Part shown: piece after piece, positions 1 through 5,935 of the stretch | How the letters are laid out: every line of letters starts with the position of its first letter | Position numbering within the stretch: position 1 is the stretch's first letter | From: Deltaproteobacteria bacterium | GTDB taxonomy: Bacteria > Desulfobacterota > UBA8473 | DNA: 13,725 nt | Direction: 5' to 3' | Assembly (NCBI GenBank): GCA_030623035.1 | Contig: JAUXFK010000047.1 | Coordinates: forward strand, 1 to 13,725 | The notes under the pieces: generated by a model | Seen by the model: only the letters and a program-made list of their open reading frames with translations | The model's database searches: none | Told to the model about the DNA's origin: nothing | Made by a program: the position numbers and the translations under genes

Positions 1-115
1 ATTCTCTGCGGGAACCATCCACAATTCCCACTATTACCAGTTGGTATCCGGCCGATTTGAGTAAAGCGCAGGGCAAGCAGTAGGGAAACCTGCTTTTGAA
101 GGACAGGGGTCCCGT

Positions 116-168
116 GGTGATTTGGCTAAAAAAGGCTTCCTGCACGACTTTTGAACCGGCAAAGTCAG
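116..168 (+). repeat. Relic repeat, copy 1 (GDLAKKG fragment)
   Basis: A 53-bp stretch matches 2567-2619 at 44 of 53 positions by eye. Both copies start ggtgatttggctaa and end accggcaaagtcag. Read as protein, both give GDLAKKG...TGKVR; copy 1 has an in-frame stop. Conservation at protein level suggests two remnants of one coding sequence, but I do not recognise the family. The rest of 1-268 shows no supported gene. Confidence 0.45.
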
Positions 169-268
169 AGTTAAAATTTAGTGAGAGGATCTTAAATCAT
201 GAGAATTGACCTGAATTAAGAAGGGATTGCGACCATCTTAGAAGGTAGTAGGCTCATAGGGACAGAAC

Positions 269-517
269 ATGTGTGATAATACAAAACTTCTGGCATTTGA
301 GCTGACTGTCGATGTGGCAGTATTCGTTTATCAGGTGACCGCAAGGTTTCCAAAGAGGAGTTGCATGGACGGGTCATTGAGGGAATCTCATTATCAAATC
401 AGTATATCGAAGCGTTTGGGCTTTTTGAACAACGAGGATTCATCTTTGACTGAACCATAAAGAGTCGAAACCGAGAAGGTTTTAAATGGCTTGATTCGAG
501 CGTTGCGGGATGGTTGA
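269..517 (+). pseudogene. Degraded four-helix-bundle (S23 / 23S rRNA intervening-sequence type) protein
   Basis: I see three pieces of an S23-like four-helix-bundle protein. The N-terminal helix reads LLAFELTVDVAVFVYQVTA followed by RFPK. It then jumps in the same frame to a central-helix piece, SLRESHYQISISKRLGFLNN, so roughly 30-40 residues usually found between them (helix 2, with the conserved RRAAVSIPSNIAEG-type segment) are missing. After a stop at 458-460, a third piece in another frame (464-517) reads VETEKVLNGLIRALRDG and stop, the usual C-terminus of this family. This indicates an internal deletion plus a frameshift. Family members are small soluble helical proteins of unclear function. 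A second, apparently intact member begins at 13654. Confidence 0.6.
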
Positions 518-577
518 AAACTTCAGCCTTCAGCCTAAAAACCTGAACAGTTACTGCGTTTTTAAAAGGAGGATTAT

Positions 578-925
578 ATGCAAAAAAACATCCTGACACC
601 GGAACAATATAAGGATCTTACAAGAAAAATCATTCATGCAGTTGATACGAGATACAGAATTATTCCCCTTAATTCCTTAAAGCATACTAAATATCACTTA
701 AAAGCCCCCATCCACCTCACTCTGGAATTTGATGAAGATAAAGTGATTGCGAGTTTTGATGACATTGAGGCTTTTGCTTATGCAGATACCGTTTCTGAGG
801 CTATAGACTTGCTTTGTGTTGAAATTGCTCAGATTTTCGAGGATTTGATTGAGGATAAAGGGAATCTTGGCGATCTGCCCCGAAAGTGGTTGGAGTATCT
901 GGAGGAAATAATCGAATGCAGATAA
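578..925 (+). CDS. HicB-like small protein, putative antitoxin partner
   Basis: A 115-residue acidic protein with a strong ribosome binding site (ggagg, 6 nt before ATG). Residues about 45-90 contain a short beta-hairpin segment (IHLTLEFDEDKVIASFDD) followed by ADTVSEAIDLL and a helix. This resembles the HicB-type partial RNase-H fold, where strands precede a [D/E]T..EA...L helix. No DNA-binding tail is obvious. The gene ends ten bases inside the next one (ATGCAGATAA), which implies translational coupling. The pairing with a HicA-like neighbour supports an antitoxin role, but this is inference. The alternative is a conserved protein of unknown function in a defence-type operon. Confidence 0.5.
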   Translation: MQKNILTPEQYKDLTRKIIHAVDTRYRIIPLNSLKHTKYHLKAPIHLTLEFDEDKVIASFDDIEAFAYADTVSEAIDLLCVEIAQIFEDLIEDKGNLGDLPRKWLEYLEEIIECR

Positions 926-1104
926 AAAAGAATGATATTGGGAAAATTTTTGAAAAGCTCAAACTTGAAGTGAGGTCTACAAAGCACAGGTATGGATGGT
1001 TTACTTTTCAAGGGAGAAAGGTATTGAGGGTTCATTATTCACATGGAAAAGAGGCATTCAACTTTCGTTGTAAATTGATTGGGGAAGGAGGTAAGCATGT
1101 TTGA
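916..1104 (+). CDS. HicA-like small basic protein, putative mRNA-interferase toxin
   Basis: A 62-residue basic protein starting at the ATG that overlaps the upstream stop; a GTG 30 bases earlier has no good ribosome site. The layout recalls HicA (YcfA): an N-terminal helix (KNDIGKIFEKLKLEV), a short basic turn with a histidine (RSTKHRYGWFTF), a beta strand and a second histidine in HYSHGK. HicA toxins are dsRBD-like RNases using a histidine in this turn. The C-terminal part (after HGK) does not look like the usual final helix and may have been altered by a frameshift. The last 8 bases overlap the next gene (ATGTTTGA). Family assignment is tentative. Confidence 0.45.
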   Translation: MQIKKNDIGKIFEKLKLEVRSTKHRYGWFTFQGRKVLRVHYSHGKEAFNFRCKLIGEGGKHV

Positions 1105-2338
1105 CAGCCGGGAAGAATTGATTGGTAAGATCCGGCTTGGAGAGGATAGCATCCTTGAGCTCAAGGTGGTCAGTTTCCGTGGGGGCAAGATTGCCGGGCC
1201 GAAACGTGATGATCTTGCGGATGAACTCACAGCATTTGGCAACTCCTTCGACGGGGTGCTTGTATTGGGAGTGGATGATAAGACCAGGGAAGCAGAAGGT
1301 ATCCCTTTGGATAAACTTGATGATGTCGAAACATTCTTGCGCGAGATCTGTAGTGATTCGATTGATCCTCCACTTAATGTGAGGATTGTTCGCCTGATGT
1401 TACCCGATTCACAGGGTATTGAGCGGGCAATCATCAAGGTGGATATACCCCGCAGCCTTTTTGTTCATAAAAGTTCCAGCGGGTATTTCTACCGTTTGGG
1501 TAGCTCCAAGCGTGAAATGAAACCGGATTATCTCGCTCGTCTGTTTCAACAACGCAGTCAGGCCCGACTGATTCGATTTGAGGAACAGCCTGTTCCTCAA
1601 TCAAGGGTTAATGATTTATCCGAAGAATTCTGGCGCAGATTCACAGCCCGGTCTCAGGAACCTTCAGAAGTCGTCTTGTTAAAGCGAAATCTATTGTCTA
1701 AAGAGGAAAACGGCAACCTTCGTGCATCCGTGGCCGGAATACTTCTGTGCTGTGAGCAGCCGGAACACTTTTTGCCCAATGCCTTTATCGAAGCTGTACG
1801 CTATCGAGGTACAATGCAGGACTCTAATTACCAGATCGATGCCCAAAGAATTCGAGGAACTCTGGATCAGCAGATTAAACAGGCAATGGCATTTCTGATG
1901 AGGAACCAGGTAGTAACGGCAACAAAGGAACCTCATCGCGTTGAAGTACCTCAATTCAGCGAAAGAGCGGTCTTTGAAGCTATTGTAAATGCCGTGGCCC
2001 ATCGCGACTACTCTGTGTCAGGGTCCAAAATCCGCTTCTTTATGTTTGATGATCGGCTTGAAATATATTCACCAGGAGCACTGCCTAATACTGTTACCGT
2101 TGACAATATAGCCTTGCGCCAGTCTACACGGAACGAACTGATCACAAGCTTGCTTGCCGAGAGTCCCGTTGCGGAAACGATTGGCGATGTGCGGCGAGGC
2201 TTTTATATGGAAAAACGTGGAGATGGAGTTCCAATAATCTTAAACGAGAGCACAAATCTTTCCGGTAAAACGCCGGTTTATCAGCTTATCGATGATTCAG
2301 AACTTCTATTGATTATTTATGCTGCTGAAAAGGCATAA
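1097..2338 (+). CDS. AlbA_2 (Schlafen-fold) / HATPase_c_4 ATP-binding protein, RecG-like COG2865 family
   Basis: A 413-residue protein. The start is the ATG with GGAGGT seven bases upstream; a non-ATG start 18 bases earlier would add six residues. The N-terminal AlbA_2 (Schlafen) domain spans about residues 5-130 and shows the LELK core, then ELTAFGNSFDGVLVLGVDD, the family's A[FN]xNxxGGxLxxGVxD motif. The C-terminal half carries the RecG-like ATP-binding domain near residues 282-345, with VFEAIVNAVAHRDYS and LEIYSPGALPN. Proteins of this type are annotated as transcriptional regulators or putative DNA helicases and are common in defence islands and beside toxin-antitoxin genes; their biochemistry is mostly unknown. 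The overlap with the HicA-like gene makes it the third cistron of one unit. Confidence 0.85.
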   Translation: MFDSREELIGKIRLGEDSILELKVVSFRGGKIAGPKRDDLADELTAFGNSFDGVLVLGVDDKTREAEGIPLDKLDDVETFLREICSDSIDPPLNVRIVRLMLPDSQGIERAIIKVDIPRSLFVHKSSSGYFYRLGSSKREMKPDYLARLFQQRSQARLIRFEEQPVPQSRVNDLSEEFWRRFTARSQEPSEVVLLKRNLLSKEENGNLRASVAGILLCCEQPEHFLPNAFIEAVRYRGTMQDSNYQIDAQRIRGTLDQQIKQAMAFLMRNQVVTATKEPHRVEVPQFSERAVFEAIVNAVAHRDYSVSGSKIRFFMFDDRLEIYSPGALPNTVTVDNIALRQSTRNELITSLLAESPVAETIGDVRRGFYMEKRGDGVPIILNESTNLSGKTPVYQLIDDSELLLIIYAAEKA

Positions 2339-2566
2339 TGGACAATATGTCAAACAGTCAAATGTTATGCAGGATTTCAACTCCAAAGGAAACAAGAAAA
2401 TACTTAACCTGCGCAAGACAGCTTTTTTATGCTCCTGCAAAGTCCCTGCCGATATTATTCTTAAATCCTATGACTGAAAAGGAGAGGGGGGCAGGTCTGC
2501 TCTTGACTCATGTTAGTGTGAAATCCGAGATACCCATGGAATGTTGGCATCTTTGGGGTGGGACGG
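2339..2566. other. Non-coding or decayed stretch between AlbA_2 gene and toxin-antitoxin operon
   Basis: An open frame of 77 codons begins at the ATG overlapping the AlbA_2 stop (TAATG). It has no ribosome site of its own beyond coupling, no recognisable domain and irregular composition. I treat it as doubtful. The region runs into relic repeat copy 2. Confidence 0.4.
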
Positions 2567-2619
2567 GGTGATTTGGCTAAGAAAGGCCTTATGCCCGATC
2601 CTTTAACCGGCAAAGTCAG
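2567..2619 (+). repeat. Relic repeat, copy 2 (GDLAKKG fragment)
   Basis: Matches 116-168 at 44 of 53 positions. Here the frame is open through GDLAKKGLMPDPLTGKVR and continues a little beyond, preceded in the same frame by VGIFGVGR. It looks like the remnant of a coding sequence; the family is not recognised. Confidence 0.45.
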
Positions 2620-2668
2620 GGCAAAGAAGACTTTCCCTGTAAAGAAAATAGTACTTTCAATTTATCCA

Positions 2669-2697
2669 TTGACTTCCACCTAGTATATGACTATAAT
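2669..2697 (+). promoter_or_regulatory. Sigma-70 promoter of the toxin-antitoxin operon
   Basis: TTGACT at 2669-2674 and TATAAT at 2692-2697 are separated by exactly 17 bases: a near-consensus sigma-70 promoter 29 bases before the antitoxin ATG at 2726. Confidence 0.8.
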
Positions 2698-2705
2698 TCT
2701 AGTCA
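2688..2705. promoter_or_regulatory. Dyad operator over the -10 box
   Basis: TGACTA and TAGTCA form an inverted repeat separated by six bases that contain most of the -10 box. AGTCAA at 2701-2706 is also the complement of the -35 hexamer TTGACT. Phd/YefM antitoxins autorepress through such dyads, so this is the likely binding site; that role is inferred. Confidence 0.55.
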
Positions 2706-2725
2706 ACTAAAAAAGAGGTATTTTT

Positions 2726-2980
2726 ATGAAAACATTATCATTATCCGAAGTTAAGATGAAGCTTAGCGAGCTTGTTGAAAAAGTCTACTCAACTGATGAA
2801 GAAGTTGTAATCACAAAAAACGGCAGACCTTCGGCCGTACTGGTCAGCCCCGATGAATTTGAAAGCTGGAAAGAAACCCTTGAAATCATTTCCGACCGGG
2901 ACATGATGGACGAAATCAAGCAGGGGCTTTCAGCGCTCAAGGGGAAAACCGGGCTTTATACGCTTGAGGAATTATTTTAG
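2726..2980 (+). CDS. Phd/YefM-family type II antitoxin
   Basis: An 84-residue protein with a typical Phd/YefM N-terminal DNA-binding fold: MKTLSLSEVKMKLSELVEKV, then the strand EVVITKNGRPSAVLVSPDEFES. The C-terminal region (residues about 50-84), with acidic and basic patches, would wrap the toxin. A ribosome site (agaggt) precedes the ATG. It lies 18 bases upstream of the RelE-like toxin gene, is driven by the promoter at 2669 and probably autoregulates through the dyad over the -10 box. Length and order (antitoxin first) are normal for the family. Confidence 0.9.
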   Translation: MKTLSLSEVKMKLSELVEKVYSTDEEVVITKNGRPSAVLVSPDEFESWKETLEIISDRDMMDEIKQGLSALKGKTGLYTLEELF

Positions 2981-2998
2981 CAGCCAGGGGTAAAGTAT

Positions 2999-3298
2999 AT
3001 GCCGGTGCCTTATAAGCTTAGAATGCCGGATGAAACAGTGGATTTTATCCGGCATATGCATCCTGAAATAAAGAAAAAGATTAAGTCATCTCTTGAAATT
3101 ATTTTATCAGATCCCCATACCGGAAAATCATTGAAGGGTGAACTGACAGGTTTAAAGAGTTTCAGGACAGGTCGATTCAGGATTATCTATAAGATCTCTT
3201 CAAAACAGATTATAGATATTGTCTCTGTAGGCCCGCGACGCATAATATATGAAATTACTTACAGACTTTTGAAAAAAGAAACAGGCAGGGGAAAATAA
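2999..3298 (+). CDS. RelE/ParE-family type II toxin
   Basis: A 99-residue basic protein. The pattern is an N-terminal strand and long helix (DETVDFIRHMHPEIKKKIKSS), then DPHTGKSLKGELTGLKSFRTG, then RFRIIYKIS and VSVGPRRIIYE. These are hallmarks of RelE/ParE superfamily toxins: the L.G...R...G.+R..Y core and the terminal strand with basic residues. RelE members cleave mRNA at the ribosome, while ParE members inhibit gyrase; the sequence alone does not decide between them, although the GxRRxxY end is more RelE-like. It sits directly behind its antitoxin gene and ahead of a terminator. Confidence 0.88.
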   Translation: MPVPYKLRMPDETVDFIRHMHPEIKKKIKSSLEIILSDPHTGKSLKGELTGLKSFRTGRFRIIYKISSKQIIDIVSVGPRRIIYEITYRLLKKETGRGK

Positions 3299-3361
3299 TT
3301 CCTCACTTTTTTAAGAACGAAACCACTGATTTAAGATAGCGGAAAAGATAACCCCTCCCTG

Positions 3362-3391
3362 CCTCCCCTTAACATAAGGGGAGGAGTTTTT
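3362..3391 (+). terminator. Rho-independent terminator after the toxin gene
   Basis: CCTCCCCTT (3362-3370) and AAGGGGAGG (3376-3384) form a perfect 9-bp stem with a 5-nt loop, followed by AGTTTTT. It lies 64 bases after the toxin stop codon and reads in the + direction. Confidence 0.75.
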
Positions 3392-3413
3392 CTAACTTAA
3401 TGGGGGTGCTATT

Positions 3414-3436
3414 CCCCCTCTTAGTTTAAGAGGGGG
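3414..3436. repeat. GC-rich palindrome downstream of glgC
   Basis: CCCCCTCTTA (3414-3423) and TAAGAGGGGG (3427-3436) make a perfect 10-bp stem with a 3-nt loop. It sits just beyond the 3' end of glgC. There is no T-run on the minus side, so it may act as a transcript 3' end stabiliser. Together with the 3362 hairpin it resembles a paired dispersed palindrome. Confidence 0.5.
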
Positions 3437-3454
3437 GTAGGGGGAGTTAAAGAA

Positions 3455-4747
3455 TTACCAGTTTGCCACATTAATATGATTGATAGAATCGAAAATATTG
3501 TCTTTATGAGGTGCCCTGGTCTTCGGAGATGGAACGATCATACGCCTGGCAATAACCACTATTCCTGAATCCGTTACAAAAAACCTCTTCTTATCTTCTT
3601 CCAGGTTATATCCTATCTCTGTTTCCGAGGGGATATTTACACCTTTATCTATTATAACCCTCTTAATCTTACAATAACTGCCTATATTGACATTTTCCAT
3701 CAGGATGGAATCTCTTATCTGAGAGTAAGTGTCAATGTGAACCTGTGGAGAAAGCAGACTGTTTTGTACCCTCCCGCCTTTGATAGTACATCCTCCTGAA
3801 ACGATGGAATCCATACAAATGCCGAACCTTTTTCCAGGATTTCCAAGGGTAAAGACCATTTTGGCGGGGGGATATTGACCCTGATAGGTACGTATCGGCC
3901 AATCGGCATCGTACAGGTCGAGCCCAGGATCGTCTCTCACCATATCCATATTGGCCTCATAGTAGGCATCGATAGTCCCTACATCCCTCCAATATTTAGG
4001 TTCTTTACTTTGCTTATCATTAAAGTTATAAGCAAATACCCTCACACTGCGGATCATCTCTGGAATAATATCCTTACCAAAATCATGATTGGTTTTATCT
4101 TTATGAGCATCCTCCTCAAGGAATTCACTTAAGACATCGCTATTGAATATATAAATACCCATATTTGCATAAAGGGTTTTATGGTTATCGAATGAGGACT
4201 CGATTTTTTCAGGCTTCTCTTCAAAATCGACTATCCTTCTCATTTGGTTCACCTTCATAATCCCGAAACGGGATGCTTCACTTTGATTTATCTCTATTGT
4301 ACCCACAGTAGCGTCAGCACCTTTTTCTTTATGAAATTCAAGCATCTTGGAGTAGTCCATATTGTATATATGATCCGCAGAGAGGATGAGAAAATATTCG
4401 GGTTTTACTGTGTCGGCAAAGTATAAGTTCTGATATATGCTATCCGCTGTCCCTTTATACCAATCTCCGTTGATCCTCATCTGGGGAGGGATAGGAAATA
4501 TGTATTCATCGAGTTCTGAATCGAAGATGTTCCATCCGACTCTTAAATGTCGCTCTAAAGATAATGACTTGTATTGGGTAAGGACTACAATCTTTCGCAT
4601 ATTGGAGTTGATGCAGTTGCTCAAGGTAAAGTCGATTAGGCGGTATATGCCTCCAAAAGGAACTGCCGGCTTGGCTCTATCTTTGGTTAATGGAAATAGT
4701 CGATCTCCAAAACCTCCAGCCATTATCATTGTCAGGACATCCTTCAT
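3455..4747 (-). CDS. glgC: Glucose-1-phosphate adenylyltransferase (ADP-glucose pyrophosphorylase)
   Basis: A 430-residue, full-length protein. It makes ADP-glucose from ATP and glucose-1-phosphate, the committed step of bacterial glycogen synthesis, in the cytoplasm. The nucleotidyltransferase signature AGGFGDRLFPLT with DRAKPAVPFGG lies at residues 10-33, followed by RLIDFTLSNCINS. Other landmarks are ILSADHIYNMDY (metal/substrate site), VDFEEKP, NMGIYIF and YWRDVGTIDAYYEAN. The C-terminal third shows the left-handed beta-helix hexapeptide pattern (NIGSYCKIKRVIIDKGVNIP). The nucleotide loop has Phe where many homologues have Arg or Gln (GGFGDRL), a mild variant. The ATG follows a G-rich ribosome site (AAGGGGGT). 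The gene stands alone; no other glycogen gene is in the window. Confidence 0.95.
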   Translation of the reverse strand: MKDVLTMIMAGGFGDRLFPLTKDRAKPAVPFGGIYRLIDFTLSNCINSNMRKIVVLTQYKSLSLERHLRVGWNIFDSELDEYIFPIPPQMRINGDWYKGTADSIYQNLYFADTVKPEYFLILSADHIYNMDYSKMLEFHKEKGADATVGTIEINQSEASRFGIMKVNQMRRIVDFEEKPEKIESSFDNHKTLYANMGIYIFNSDVLSEFLEEDAHKDKTNHDFGKDIIPEMIRSVRVFAYNFNDKQSKEPKYWRDVGTIDAYYEANMDMVRDDPGLDLYDADWPIRTYQGQYPPAKMVFTLGNPGKRFGICMDSIVSGGCTIKGGRVQNSLLSPQVHIDTYSQIRDSILMENVNIGSYCKIKRVIIDKGVNIPSETEIGYNLEEDKKRFFVTDSGIVVIARRMIVPSPKTRAPHKDNIFDSINHINVANW

Positions 4748-4915
4748 GGTTTTTACCCCCTTTATCCAACTTTTGTTGGTTTATTTCTTTTTTTCCTGGG
4801 AGATCCCGAGCATCGAATTTTACTTTCTGCTTCCGCTATTAAGTGCAATCCCAATAATTTTGCCAATTTCACGCATTCACCGGCTAGGCCCACTGCTTTT
4901 AAGTTATTCGCCTTC

Positions 4916-4942
4916 CCTGTCTGCGTGTAACGCACAGGCAGG
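4916..4942. repeat. Imperfect hairpin next to repeat copy A
   Basis: CCTGTCTGCGTG and CGCACAGGCAGG pair around a TAA loop (12 positions: 9 Watson-Crick pairs, two G-T wobbles and one mismatch). It abuts the dispersed end repeat at 4951. The surrounding stretch 4748-4950 has no supported gene. Confidence 0.5.
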
Positions 4943-4950
4943 CTTTACAT

Positions 4951-4983
4951 TGAACAAAATTGCTCATTTCTGGATGGACACTA
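4951..4983 (+). repeat. Dispersed end repeat, copy A
   Basis: TGAACAAAATTGCTCATTTC plus TGGATGGACACTA. It matches copies at 7929-7973 (inverted), 8021-8040 (partial) and 12059-12104. The sharp common end is GGACACTA. It is a candidate terminal inverted repeat of a mobile element family; copy A has no local partner in the correct orientation. Confidence 0.65.
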
Positions 4984-5032
4984 GCTAAAAAAATGGATAT
5001 AGTTTGATCTACGATCTTTCAAAGAGGTGATA

Positions 5033-5365
5033 TCATTTTGAATGCAGGAGATTGGTATCTTTTGTGATACATGTTATTCCAAGATTTCTAAAGTTGTTCT
5101 GATGATTATCAGGAACCCCTAATATACCTATTGATTCGATTGTTGTTTTAAGCTCTCGCACGACACTCGAAAGCAAAAACATGCCAAGGTCTGTAAACTG
5201 GTTGATGTTCTTTAGATCAATGGTAAAATTTTTGCACTTGGGAGAAAGGGCTTCTTTGACACAAGTATATACATCATAAACCTTTTCTGGAGTGAGGCCT
5301 CCAAGGATTTCAACACAAGCGTCGCTACCTTTCTGTTTTATGCAAAAATTGAGAATATTTTCCAT
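5033..5365 (-). CDS. STAS-domain protein (SpoIIAA / anti-sigma-antagonist fold)
   Basis: A 110-residue single-domain protein. The start is chosen at the ATG directly behind AAAGGAGG; an upstream start adding six residues would place this ribosome site inside the gene. The fold pattern is STAS: beta strand, GGLTPEKVYDVYTCVKEAL, KNFTIDLKNINQFTDLGMFLLSSVVREL, then IGILGVPDNHQNNFRNLGI. STAS antagonists bind anti-sigma or serine kinase partners and are switched by phosphorylation of a Ser in the D-S-S-G-L-G loop. Here the equivalent loop is Q-F-T-D-L-G, so Phe57 replaces the phosphorylated Ser and Thr58 the following residue. It may be constitutively active, use Thr58, or do something else. Its upstream region carries a sigma-54 element and enhancer-like dyads. 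Confidence 0.75.
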   Translation of the reverse strand: MENILNFCIKQKGSDACVEILGGLTPEKVYDVYTCVKEALSPKCKNFTIDLKNINQFTDLGMFLLSSVVRELKTTIESIGILGVPDNHQNNFRNLGITCITKDTNLLHSK

Positions 5366-5439
5366 ATATACCTCCTTTCTCAAGAAAACCAGTTTACTAA
5401 AGGGAGAGGTTGTTTGGATTATCTATATATAATCTTGTC

Positions 5440-5455
5440 TGCAATCTTTGTTCCG
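5440..5455 (-). promoter_or_regulatory. Candidate sigma-54 (-24/-12) promoter of the STAS gene
   Basis: On the minus strand CGGAAC, five bases, then TTGCA match the sigma-54 consensus TGGCAC-N5-TTGCW with exact GG-N10-GC spacing, 9 of 11 defined positions. The predicted start near 5429 gives a leader of about 64 nt before the STAS ATG. An overlapping sigma-70-like reading exists (TTGCAG with a poor -10 box) but is weaker. The adjacent NtrC-type gene strengthens the sigma-54 reading. Confidence 0.6.
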
Positions 5456-5561
5456 ATAAAGCAATGTTTAAATATGGCTGGTTAAAAACCCATAATTAAT
5501 TGATTTAATAGGATAATTTCCATTGAAAGCAGATCGGCTTGGAACAACTCCAGTCTATTGC

Positions 5562-5583
5562 ATTATGGGGTAATCCCCATAAT
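5562..5583. promoter_or_regulatory. Enhancer-like dyad 1 (TTATGGGG-N4-CCCCATAA)
   Basis: Perfect 9-bp inverted repeat ATTATGGGG / CCCCATAAT around TAAT. Its centre is about 143 bp upstream of the predicted sigma-54 start, a normal distance for an activator enhancer site. It could also form an RNA hairpin. Confidence 0.55.
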
Positions 5584-5621
5584 AATTTAGGGAAGATTTA
5601 CCATCTAATGTAACCCTTTGA

Positions 5622-5652
5622 TTTTATGGGAATGGAGGGCTACCCCATAAAA
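5622..5652. promoter_or_regulatory. Degenerate wider dyad between sites 1 and 2
   Basis: TTTTATGGG at 5622-5630 and CCCATAAAA at 5644-5652 are inverted arms of the same motif with 13 bases between them. This may be a third, weaker site or a remnant. Confidence 0.35.
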
Positions 5653-5658
5653 CATAAA

Positions 5659-5678
5659 TTATGGGGAAAACCCCATAA
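5659..5678. promoter_or_regulatory. Enhancer-like dyad 2 (TTATGGGG-N4-CCCCATAA)
   Basis: The same 8-bp arms and 4-bp spacer as dyad 1, here with an AAAA spacer, centred 96 bp from it. Two identical-architecture dyads upstream of a sigma-54 element are what an NtrC-family activator would use. Confidence 0.55.
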
Positions 5679-5726
5679 AGAAGTCCTGCGCGACATAGGT
5701 TTTTTGATGATTGAAATAATGAAGAT

Positions 5727-5757
5727 TTGTAACGGTTTAGCTTTTTGAAATTTTAGT
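5727..5757 (+). repeat. 31-bp direct repeat, copy R1
   Basis: TTGTAACGGTTTAGCTTTTT then GAAATTTTAGT matches 7504-7534 at 30 of 31 positions in the same orientation. The two copies bracket the response-regulator gene and the kinase remnant. Confidence 0.8.
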
Positions 5758-5829
5758 GTCCCTCTCGGGGGATGGTTGAAACCCCTCGCGTTTAGGGGAA
5801 GCAAGTTTTACGTTGTCGCCAGGCGACTT

Positions 5830-5907
5830 GTCATTCCGGCCATAGAGCCGGAATCCAGGGAATAAGATTCTTGGGACTTCTGGATGCCGGATCGAGTCCG
5901 GCATGAC
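5830..5907. repeat. GTCATTCC-type palindromic repeat
   Basis: The left arm starts GTCATTCCGGC and ends GGAATCCAG (5830-5858). The right arm starts CTGGATGCCGG and ends CCGGCATGAC (5880-5907). The arms are inverted copies, each with its own small palindrome. The same family occurs at 12146-12222. It lies 28 bases beyond the response-regulator stop and probably serves as its transcript end. Confidence 0.75.
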
Positions 5908-5935
5908 ATAAACAGCAGAGTTTTGCTTTGTTCTG

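Noticed and set aside
2338..2571. 77-codon frame overlapping the AlbA_2 stop (TAATG)
   Set aside because: Overlap is suggestive, but composition is irregular, no domain is visible and the end runs into a relic repeat in another frame.
4950..4966. Sigma-54-like TTGAAC...TTGCT inside the dispersed repeat
   Set aside because: The spacing is one base short of GG-N10-GC and the GG is missing; the match belongs to a repeat, not a promoter.
4437..4988. Plus-strand 183-codon open frame across the glgC start and repeat A
   Set aside because: It is mostly antisense to glgC and ends in the dispersed repeat; no recognised domain.
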